Under the pieces are notes generated by a model that saw only the letters and a program-made list of their open reading frames with translations, was not told the origin of the DNA and made no database searches. Made by a program: the position numbers and the translations under genes. Below are positions 1-5,753 of a DNA stretch of 8,019 bases, in pieces; position 1 is the first letter of the stretch; every line of letters begins with the position of its first letter. This DNA comes from Nodosilinea sp. BSH.14 (GTDB lineage: Bacteria > Cyanobacteriota > Cyanobacteriia > Phormidesmidales > Phormidesmidaceae): the NCBI GenBank assembly GCA_023264315.1, contig JALQST010000135.1, positions 1-8,019 on the forward strand, in the 5' to 3' direction.

Positions 1-62
1 TGTAGGGAGCAGGCATCAGAGGGGGAGGGGTGAAAACAACACCCCTATCCTGTCCTAACTAG
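1..62. other. Gene-free left edge with a small hairpin
   Basis: No coding region is supported here. All three plus-strand frames hit a stop (TGA at 31, TAA at 56, TAG at 60), and none of the short translations resembles the HsdS tail that begins just downstream. The only structure seen is the inverted repeat at 26-46, listed separately. Confidence 0.6.
26..46. repeat. Perfect 7-bp inverted repeat (hairpin)
   Basis: AGGGGTG at 26-32 pairs perfectly with CACCCCT at 40-46 across a 7-nt A-rich loop. Neither strand has a T-run after the stem, so it is not a canonical intrinsic terminator. It could still act as a weak terminator for transcripts leaving atpG on the minus strand, or mark a rearrangement edge next to the broken hsdS. 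The function is unknown. Confidence 0.45.
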
Positions 63-335
63 CCTTCGGGCTGCAATGTCAGGCAGTTTTTCAATATTGC
101 TGATTTCATAGAACAAGAATATCAAGACTCTCTCGGAGAATTTGATCAACTCGACCAATCCATCCTCGCCCAAGCCTTTCGCGGCGAATTGGTGCCCCAA
201 GACCCTAACGACGAGCCAGCCGCCATTTTGTTAGAGCGCATTCGGGCTGGGCGGGAGCGGCAGAGCAGTAGCAAAAAACGGGGCCGGGCCAAAGCAGCAG
301 GTCTGGATGGGGCTTCAACGTCCGTTAGTGGCTAG
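63..335 (+). pseudogene. hsdS: C-terminal remnant of type I restriction specificity subunit HsdS
   Basis: HsdS is the DNA-recognition subunit of type I restriction-modification complexes. This open frame runs from just after an in-frame TAG (60-62) to the TAG at 333-335 and contains no ATG, GTG or TTG usable as a start. From about 78 it reads like the last 75-85 residues of HsdS: a short helical stretch (IADFIEQEYQ), then the very typical tail LDQSILAQAFRGELVPQDP followed by NDEPAAILLERIRAGRE and a basic, Ser-rich end. Both target-recognition domains, which should precede this, are missing, and no frame in 1-62 continues the homology. I read it as a truncated remnant of a larger gene that was broken close to position 60-78. 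Its stop lies inside the 3' end of atpG on the other strand (11-bp overlap). An assembly artefact or a distant frameshift cannot be excluded from this window. Confidence 0.8.
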
Positions 336-1299
336 GGTGTTTTAGGGCTTCAAAGCCTGCCACAATGTCTAGCAATTCTCCGGTAATGGCATTTTGGCGC
401 TGCTGGCGATAGTCGGCATTGAGGTCGGTGAGGCGTTCTTCGATATTTTTTTCAGCGGTCTGCATGGCGGCCAAGCGGGCGGCATTTTCGCTGGCCAAGG
501 ATTCTACAGCGGCGCGGTAGATCGCCATAAACAGATATTGACGCACCAGGGCTGAAAACAGCGGTTGCCAGGGGCCACCTACCATAGGCAGGGCCGAGGA
601 AGACCAAGGGCGTTGCTCTAACTGCTGGAGCCAGGGGCGATCCAGGGGCAGCAGTTGCCGAATGACAGGCTGAAAGGCCGTGGCCGAAAGCGCCTGGTGA
701 TAGACCAGAAAAACCTGATCCAACGCCGGGGGGGCACCCTCCACAGGCTCATTCCCCATCGGGCTGGGGTCGGTATTTTGGGGAAAGCACCACGGCTGGA
801 TCGCCAGGAGCAGGTCTTGAATCAGCCCAGGGATACCTGCCAGGGAACTGGGCAGGGAAAACGATGGCTGAATGGGCTGGTTTGCCGCCTGCAAATGGGG
901 AAGGAGCCGCGCCCCCACCGCAGCCAGCCGACAGAGATCGGCTTCCATGGGGCGCTGGCGGATCTGGTCGAGGGCGTAGGCGGTGATCTGCTCATTGAAC
1001 TGACCACAGAGGCCATGGTCTGACCCAAACAGAATGATGCCAACCTGTCCGTGGGGCTGGCCTTGGTTTTGGAGCAACCCCACGAAGGGCAGCAACCCAG
1101 CGGCATCGTCGGAGAAGCGGCGGTGATGGAGGAGCCCCTGAAGGCCCAGTTCAACAGTGGTGCTGTAGTCAGCGAGGGAGGATCGGGCCTTGTCGTACTG
1201 GCGAAGGCTCACCATGGCCAGGGCTTTCATCGTTCTAACAACAGATTGGAGGTCTTCAATGTTGTGAATTTGGGTCTGCAGGGCTTCTAGGGTCAGCAT
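325..1299 (-). CDS. atpG: N-ATPase F1 subunit gamma
   Basis: The gamma subunit is the central rotor shaft that couples c-ring rotation to catalysis in the alpha3beta3 head. The 324-residue product starts with the expected N-terminal helix (LEALQTQIHNIEDLQSVVRT, then MKALAMVSL) and ends with the long C-terminal helix (residues about 270-318, containing ENAARLAAMQTAEKNIEERL). The central alpha/beta domain includes an IILFGSDHGLCGQFNE segment, the usual gamma 'SD.GLCG..N' signature. It is somewhat longer than the roughly 290 residues of E. coli gamma. I chose ATG at 1299 over an in-frame TTG two codons upstream (1305). Neither has a strong Shine-Dalgarno sequence, so the start is uncertain by two residues. 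It is the last gene of the operon, and its stop overlaps the hsdS remnant on the other strand. Confidence 0.93.
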   Translation of the reverse strand: MLTLEALQTQIHNIEDLQSVVRTMKALAMVSLRQYDKARSSLADYSTTVELGLQGLLHHRRFSDDAAGLLPFVGLLQNQGQPHGQVGIILFGSDHGLCGQFNEQITAYALDQIRQRPMEADLCRLAAVGARLLPHLQAANQPIQPSFSLPSSLAGIPGLIQDLLLAIQPWCFPQNTDPSPMGNEPVEGAPPALDQVFLVYHQALSATAFQPVIRQLLPLDRPWLQQLEQRPWSSSALPMVGGPWQPLFSALVRQYLFMAIYRAAVESLASENAARLAAMQTAEKNIEERLTDLNADYRQQRQNAITGELLDIVAGFEALKHPSH

Positions 1300-1378
1300 A
1301 GGCAAGGGAAATCGTCTAGGTAGGGAGATTGGCCCAAAGGGGGCGGGGTTGAGTCACCATAGGGGCCGTAACCGATGG

Positions 1379-2917
1379 CTAGATCACCTCGGACAGCGCC
1401 GCCAAGAGTTGATCGCGATCTGCCGCCGTCAACGCTCCGCCCCGGTGAATTAGATCCCATAAATCCGGGAACTGCTGGGCCATGGCTTGGGCCACCCGGC
1501 ATTCGGCTTCCGCCACCCGGTCGAGGGGAACGGTATCGAGCAGGCCACCGGTAACGGCCAGGAGAATAGCCATTTGGGCGGCGGCGGGGAGGGGTTGAGA
1601 CTGGCCCTGCTTCAGTACTTCGCGGATGCGGCGACCACGTTCGAGGGTGTGCTGGGTGTGCTCATCGAGCTGAGTGCCAAAGCGGGCAAAAACCTCAATT
1701 TCTTGAAATTGCGCGTAGGAGAGGCGCAGGTCGCCAGCGACCCATTGGTAGGCGGGGAGTTGGGTTTTGCCCCCCACCCGCGAAACCGATTTGCCCACAT
1801 CCACCGCCGGCAAAATGCTCCTTTGAAATAGATCAGGGGAAAGGTAGATCTGCCCGTCGGTGATGGAAATCAGGTTGGTGGGAATGTAGGCCGATAGGTT
1901 TTGGGCCTGGGTTTCGATGATGGGCAGGGCGGTGAGGGAGCCGCCGCCGAGGTCGTCGATCAGGTGGGTGGCCCGTTCCAGCAGCCGCGAGTGCAGGTAG
2001 AAAATATCGCCGGGATAGGCTTCGCGACCGGGGGGACGGCGCAGCAGCAACGACAGTTCGCGGTAGGTGCGGGCGTGGTGGGTGAGGTCATCGTAGACCA
2101 CCAGCACATCACGGCCCTGCTCCATGAAGTATTCCGCCATGGTGGTGGCCCCGTAGGGGGTGATGTATTGCAGTCCCAGGGGGTCTTGTCCGGCGGCGAC
2201 CACCACCGTGGTGTAGTCCATCGCGCCCTGGGCTTGCAGGGTGGCAATCACCTTGGCAATGGCCGCCAACCGCTGGCCAATGGCGCAGTAAATGCAAATC
2301 ACATCCTGGTCTTTTTGGTTAAGGATGGTGTCGATGGCCATCGTGGTTTTGCCCGTCTGGCGATCCCCGATGATCAGTTCCCGCTGGCCCCGACCAACAG
2401 GAATCAGGGCATCCACCACCTTCAGCCCGGTTTGCAGGGGCACCGTTACCGGGGCACGATCCAAAATCGCCGGGGCCTCGCGCTCCACTGGGCGATGTTC
2501 GGTAATCTCCAGCCCCCCACGACCGTCGAGGGGTTGCCCCAAAACGGTGATCACCCGCCCCAGCAGTGCTTCGCCCACGGGCACATCCATCACCCGCTCG
2601 GTGCGGTAAACCTCGTCCCCGGCTTGCAGGTCTTGGCTATCGCCCAGCAAAATCACCCCAACCTCCTCGGGGTCGAGGTTAAAGGCAATCCCCAGCAGCG
2701 GCCCCCGCCCCGATCCCACCCCCGCCCGAGGAAAACACACCTGTTCATCGGCCCGCACGCCCGACAACCCCGTGATCCGGGCAATACCGGGACGCACGGA
2801 CTGCACCTGACCCGTTTCCCGTAGCACCAGGGGGGCGGCATAGTCGGCTAACACCTGGGCTAGGGTGGCGAAGGCTTCAGTGCAGGCGGTCTGCACCTGC
2901 TGAGAGATGGGGTTCAT
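1379..2917 (-). CDS. atpA: N-ATPase F1 subunit alpha
   Basis: Alpha forms the F1 hexamer with beta and carries the non-catalytic nucleotide sites. The 512-residue product is full length. The beta-barrel domain is at about 30-100, the P-loop GDRQTGKT at 184-191, and CIYCAIGQR with the conserved Gln at 215 follows. VLVVYDDL at 271-278 is the Walker B strand. SVSRVGGKTQ at 377-386 holds the conserved Arg (R380) that reaches into the catalytic site of beta. The helical C-terminal domain fills the rest. The N-terminal 25-30 residues match the stretch that meets the delta domain in other F-ATPases, here presumably the delta-like end of AtpF. The ATG at 2917 lies inside the end of atpF (41-bp overlap), and its upstream Shine-Dalgarno is weak, which suggests translational coupling. 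A 79-bp spacer separates it from atpG. Confidence 0.96.
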   Translation of the reverse strand: MNPISQQVQTACTEAFATLAQVLADYAAPLVLRETGQVQSVRPGIARITGLSGVRADEQVCFPRAGVGSGRGPLLGIAFNLDPEEVGVILLGDSQDLQAGDEVYRTERVMDVPVGEALLGRVITVLGQPLDGRGGLEITEHRPVEREAPAILDRAPVTVPLQTGLKVVDALIPVGRGQRELIIGDRQTGKTTMAIDTILNQKDQDVICIYCAIGQRLAAIAKVIATLQAQGAMDYTTVVVAAGQDPLGLQYITPYGATTMAEYFMEQGRDVLVVYDDLTHHARTYRELSLLLRRPPGREAYPGDIFYLHSRLLERATHLIDDLGGGSLTALPIIETQAQNLSAYIPTNLISITDGQIYLSPDLFQRSILPAVDVGKSVSRVGGKTQLPAYQWVAGDLRLSYAQFQEIEVFARFGTQLDEHTQHTLERGRRIREVLKQGQSQPLPAAAQMAILLAVTGGLLDTVPLDRVAEAECRVAQAMAQQFPDLWDLIHRGGALTAADRDQLLAALSEVI

Positions 2918-3686
2918 GGCGGGCAGTTTCTTCGTGGGTGAGGGCGGTCGAAAGGCGCTGTTCTAGGGTGTGGAGGTAGGTATCTAGGCTCCACACCACC
3001 TCTTGTCCGGCCAGTTTGAGATCAATGCCGCAGATCAAACTGGGGGCGGTGGCCACCTCAATGGGCGGGGTGACGGCAAACTCGGCCCGGAGCGTGTCGA
3101 TGATCTGCTGGCGGAGGTCGGGCGACAGGTCAAAACTACTGCGTACCACCAGGGGCTGATCCCCTTGGGCCAGGGCTTGGGCCAAGGCCTGATGTTGGGC
3201 TGGGTCGAGATGACGCAGGCGATCGCAGAATACGCCCACCATCTGCCGCTCTAGCTCCGCATTGGCCAGATCGCCGAGGGCCTGCCGAACCATCGCCGTG
3301 GTTTGGTGAATCACCTGCTGGCGCAGGGTACGCAAAAAGGCGGCTTGCTCCTGGTGTAGGTCGGCCTGCCAGACGGCCCGCTGGTCAGCAATGTCCTGGC
3401 GCACCTGGGCCAGTTGGTGGTGGCGAGCTTGGTCAGCGGTGGCCTGGGCTTCGGCCAGCCACTCGGCCCGCTGCTGCTGGAGGTCGTGCTGCTGCCGCTG
3501 GTAGGTGGCCAGCGCCGCCTGGGCCTCGGCCTGAAGGCGTTCTGAGGCTTGCCAGCGATCTTCGATCATGGCCTGACGCCGGTGCATCACCTTGAGGATG
3601 GGTTGATAGAGCACCCACCGCAGCAGCGCTACCAAGATCAAAAAATTAAGAATTTGGGCAAAGACGGTGAACCCGTTAATTAACAC
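2877..3686 (-). CDS. atpF: N-ATPase Fo subunit b with delta-like C-terminal domain
   Basis: This is the peripheral stalk subunit holding alpha3beta3 against rotation. From the chosen start the protein has 269 residues, much longer than the roughly 156 of E. coli b. One N-terminal membrane segment lies at about 6-26 (FTVFAQILNFLILVALLRWV), followed by the b-type YQPILKVMHRR and a Gln/Ala-rich amphipathic helix to about 140. Residues about 178-245 resemble the C-terminal domain of the F1 delta subunit (VVRSSFDLSPDLRQQIIDTL, then PSLICGIDLKLAGQEVVWSL and a closing helix). The operon has no delta gene, so this is read as a b-delta fusion, consistent with the family. The frame is open to a TTG at 3725, but GTG at 3686 has GGAGAA 5 bases upstream and places the membrane segment at the N-terminus, so I prefer it. 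It overlaps atpE by 11 bp and atpA by 41 bp. Confidence 0.9.
   Translation of the reverse strand: MLINGFTVFAQILNFLILVALLRWVLYQPILKVMHRRQAMIEDRWQASERLQAEAQAALATYQRQQHDLQQQRAEWLAEAQATADQARHHQLAQVRQDIADQRAVWQADLHQEQAAFLRTLRQQVIHQTTAMVRQALGDLANAELERQMVGVFCDRLRHLDPAQHQALAQALAQGDQPLVVRSSFDLSPDLRQQIIDTLRAEFAVTPPIEVATAPSLICGIDLKLAGQEVVWSLDTYLHTLEQRLSTALTHEETARHEPHLSAGADRLH
3219..3226. repeat. HIP1 palindrome GCGATCGC
   Basis: One copy of the octamer GCGATCGC, the highly iterated palindrome abundant in many cyanobacterial genomes, lies within atpF. A single copy is weak support for a cyanobacterial host. The low count across 8 kb may reflect acquired DNA or a HIP1-poor genome. Confidence 0.45.
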
Positions 3687-3957
3687 CTGAGTTCTCCAAA
3701 AAGTAATTCCAAAATGGATTGACAAACAGCAGAATCATCGACACCACCAGGCAGTAAATGGCCGTTGATTCAACCATGGCAAGACCCACAAAAAGAGTAC
3801 GGGTGATGGTATTAGTTTTATCGGGCTGCTGGGCAATAGCTCCCAAGGCCCGCGCCACCGCTAGCCCTTCGCCCAGGGCTGGGCCAATCGATCCAATGGC
3901 GATGGTGAGACCCGCCGTCACCATGGCGACGGCACCAATCAAAGCGAGATCACTCAT
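3676..3957 (-). CDS. atpE: N-ATPase Fo subunit c (rotor ring)
   Basis: The c subunit forms the membrane rotor ring that carries the coupling ion. The 93-residue product has two hydrophobic helices, about 5-40 and 52-82, joined by the polar loop AQQPDKTNT. Helix 2 has the ion-binding Glu63 in the pattern E63-S64-T65-x-x-Y68, matching the Na+ ligands known from the Ilyobacter tartaricus ring (E65, S66, T67, Y70). Helix 1 has Glu30 where I. tartaricus has Gln32, giving two carboxylates per site. The helix-packing motif reads S23-x-G25-x-A27-x-G29-x-G31 instead of all glycines. The ATG at 3957 overlaps the atpB stop (ATGA) and has AGGAG 8 bases upstream. The same frame is open much further upstream through atpB, but that extension is a shadow. 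Na+ coupling is suggested, not proven. Confidence 0.95.
   Translation of the reverse strand: MSDLALIGAVAMVTAGLTIAIGSIGPALGEGLAVARALGAIAQQPDKTNTITRTLFVGLAMVESTAIYCLVVSMILLFVNPFWNYFLENSGVN
3692..3697 (-). promoter_or_regulatory. Ribosome binding site deciding the GTG start of atpF
   Basis: GGAGAA on the minus strand lies inside the last codons of atpE, with 7 bases between GGAG and the GTG at 3686. It supports GTG 3686 over the upstream TTG at 3725, which would give 13 extra residues unlike other b subunits. Confidence 0.6.
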
Positions 3958-4658
3958 AGGGGTTTCTCCTGGGTAGAAAGGGGTGAACTGGGCTGCTGTA
4001 CGCTGGTGGCTGAGGCCATATAAACCAGGGCCAAAATGGCAAAGACGTAGGCTTGGATAATGCCAAAGATAAGACCCAATACCTGCATCACCACGGGCAC
4101 AAACAGCGGCACCAGTGATAGCAAAATAGCCGCCAACAAATTGCCACTCATAATATTGCCAAATAGCCGCACTGCCAGCGCCAAGGTACGCGAAAATTCG
4201 CCAATAATTTGAAAGGGCAGCATGATGGGCGTCGGCTCTAGGTAGCCCCTGAGGTAGCGCCCTAATCCCTGCTGCCGAATGCCATAGATCGGCACCGCCA
4301 CAAACACGCAAATGGCCAGGGCCGTCGTTGTCGATAGGGAACCCGTGGGAGCCTGATATCCCGGCACCACCGCCAGCAAATTGGCTGTGACAATGAACAA
4401 AAACAGCGTCCCCACAAAGGACAAATGGGGTTCTGGATCCCGTTGGGTAATATCTTTGATCTGCTGGCAAATGCCATCGACCAAGAGTTCTAGCATCGTT
4501 TGCCAGGGCGGCAGCGGAGGACAAACCGAAAGCCGCCGCGTTACCCAGGCCGCTCCCCCGACCAGAATCGCCATCGTCAGCCAAGTAAAGACCAGGGTGG
4601 CGTTGATTACTATGGGAGATCGGGCGAAATAAATGATGTGATCCGGGCTGATTTCCAT
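3954..4658 (-). CDS. atpB: N-ATPase Fo subunit a
   Basis: Subunit a forms the two ion half-channels beside the c-ring. The 234-residue protein has about five hydrophobic segments (roughly 15-38, 83-100, 111-130, 148-190 partly broken, 192-216). The signature LALAVRLFGNIMSGNLLA at about 159-176 contains Arg164, equivalent to the essential stator Arg210 of E. coli, and Glu154 lies ten residues before it. The short N-terminus and the length are normal for this class. ATG at 4658 is preceded by GGAGG 7 bases upstream, and the atpR stop is 1 bp away. Its own stop overlaps the atpE start as ATGA. Confidence 0.95.
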   Translation of the reverse strand: MEISPDHIIYFARSPIVINATLVFTWLTMAILVGGAAWVTRRLSVCPPLPPWQTMLELLVDGICQQIKDITQRDPEPHLSFVGTLFLFIVTANLLAVVPGYQAPTGSLSTTTALAICVFVAVPIYGIRQQGLGRYLRGYLEPTPIMLPFQIIGEFSRTLALAVRLFGNIMSGNLLAAILLSLVPLFVPVVMQVLGLIFGIIQAYVFAILALVYMASATSVQQPSSPLSTQEKPL

Positions 4659-4659
4659 C

Positions 4660-4977
4660 TCAATCCTCCAGAGCCAAAGGGTCGGTTAGAGAGGGTTGTG
4701 GTCGCCAGCGGGCAATGAGCAGTGTACGGGCGATTAAAAATCCAGCCAAGGCGATCAGCAACCGCTCCCAATGGCCTCCAACGATGAGATAAAACCCCAG
4801 CAATGCCACACTTAACCGCACCACCCCACTGCCAACCATCAGCGCCACGGGATGAGAACTACTCACCAATCGCTGCACGGTAAACCATAAAAAAATGAAG
4901 TAAAAGATTCCCAGCACAAAGCCAATGGGAAATGCGAATAAATCAGGGAGGAACGTGTTAACCATAAGATTCATCAT
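4660..4977 (-). CDS. atpR: N-ATPase membrane subunit AtpR
   Basis: AtpR is a small membrane protein found only with N-ATPases. The 105-residue product has three predicted membrane helices (about 12-36, 43-66, 70-89) with arginines inside or near the second and third (R54, R84). Such buried positive charges have been proposed in the family to interact with the c-subunit carboxylates, for example during ring assembly, but the role is not settled. Two adjacent ATGs (4977 and 4974) are possible. AGGAG ends 4 bases before the first and 7 before the second, so translation may begin at the second. It lies between atpQ (69-bp spacer) and atpB (1-bp spacer), the standard position. Confidence 0.88.
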   Translation of the reverse strand: MMNLMVNTFLPDLFAFPIGFVLGIFYFIFLWFTVQRLVSSSHPVALMVGSGVVRLSVALLGFYLIVGGHWERLLIALAGFLIARTLLIARWRPQPSLTDPLALED

Positions 4978-5046
4978 GGTGCTCCTAAGCCGTGAACGTT
5001 ACAGCAGAGTTTTGGGGTGATCTCAAGGCTAAAAATCCGGTGGATA

Positions 5047-5364
5047 TCATCGCCCTTGCTCCTGCTGAATCCAGTGCCATGCGCTCCAACAGCCCAGCAC
5101 CAGGCCAACAAACAGCAGCATCAGCGTCCAGGAGTAGGGGCTGGGCCAGCGGTGATCAATCCAGCGGCCTAGGGCAATGCCCACCAGGGTGGGCAATATC
5201 ACTGACCAGCCCACCAAGCCAAACACGCCGAGGCCAGACCACATGCTGCCATCTCCCTCTCGCCGCGCCTGCGCCTTCCGCCGTGCTTTAGCCATCACCT
5301 GCTGCTCAAAGGCGGTGGGGGGGTGCTGAGTCGGGTCTCGGTCGGAGGGATGGGAGGGTTTCAT
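5047..5364 (-). CDS. atpQ: N-ATPase membrane subunit AtpQ (AtpI-like)
   Basis: AtpQ resembles the AtpI/'ATPase gene 1' family, which in ordinary operons helps c-ring assembly or Mg2+/Ca2+ supply. The 105-residue protein has a polar, basic N-terminus (MAKARRKAQARREGD at 24-38), then two membrane helices (about 43-66 and 79-98) joined by a short loop GRWIDHRWPSPYS. Two glycine-rich hydrophobic helices with this polar linker are the family's shape. ATG at 5364 overlaps the atpC stop as ATGA, and GGGAGG lies 6 bases upstream. The exact function in N-ATPases is unproven. Confidence 0.88.
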   Translation of the reverse strand: MKPSHPSDRDPTQHPPTAFEQQVMAKARRKAQARREGDGSMWSGLGVFGLVGWSVILPTLVGIALGRWIDHRWPSPYSWTLMLLFVGLVLGCWSAWHWIQQEQGR

Positions 5365-5753
5365 GGGTTGCCTCCCAGGTCGATCAACTCGCGCAGGAAA
5401 CTGGCTTCTAGGCGAGCCAGGGTGTGGCGGGCCTGTTGCTCTTGCTCGTTGAGGCGGCGAAAGGTTTGCTGAACCGCCTGCTGGAGGGTGTCGAGATGGT
5501 CTCCCCGGACGGCCTTGTGCACCACCACCCGAACCGATGCGCCCTGTTTCACCAAAATGCCGTCGTCGATGGCCAGCAGCACTTCGGATCCAAACTCCAC
5601 CTCAAAGGCGAAAATACCAGGCACCAGGGCGACGACCAGATCCCCATGCTGGGGCAGCAGACAAAAACTCCCGTCTAGCCCTTCGGCGGTGATTTTGGTT
5701 ACGGCTTGATCCACCAATATTTCCGTGGGCTGCATGACCTGTAGGTGCATCAT
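5361..5753 (-). CDS. atpC: N-ATPase F1 subunit epsilon
   Basis: Epsilon sits at the foot of the central shaft with gamma and, in many F-ATPases, restrains ATP hydrolysis. The 130-residue protein has the N-terminal beta-sandwich (about 3-90; characteristic GSFCLLPQHGDLVVALVPGI) and a C-terminal helical hairpin (about 93-126; LQQAVQQTFRRLNEQEQQAR). Two adjacent ATGs (5753 and 5750) are possible. GGAGG lies 7 bases before the first. The start overlaps the atpD stop as ATGA, and the stop overlaps atpQ. Confidence 0.93.
   Translation of the reverse strand: MMHLQVMQPTEILVDQAVTKITAEGLDGSFCLLPQHGDLVVALVPGIFAFEVEFGSEVLLAIDDGILVKQGASVRVVVHKAVRGDHLDTLQQAVQQTFRRLNEQEQQARHTLARLEASFLRELIDLGGNP

Noticed and set aside
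1411..1420. Palindrome GATCGCGATC considered as a HIP1 element
   Set aside because: It is not the HIP1 core GCGATCGC. It is an isolated 10-bp palindrome inside atpA, plausible by codon use.
1901..2824. Long plus-strand open frame opposite atpA
   Set aside because: Its His/Gly/Gln-rich translation is the typical antisense shadow of a GC-rich conserved gene. The minus-strand alpha subunit explains the region.
3958..4584. Long N-terminal extension of the c subunit frame through atpB
   Set aside because: It is the out-of-frame shadow of the a subunit. The c subunit has its own ATG at 3957 with AGGAG and an ATGA overlap.
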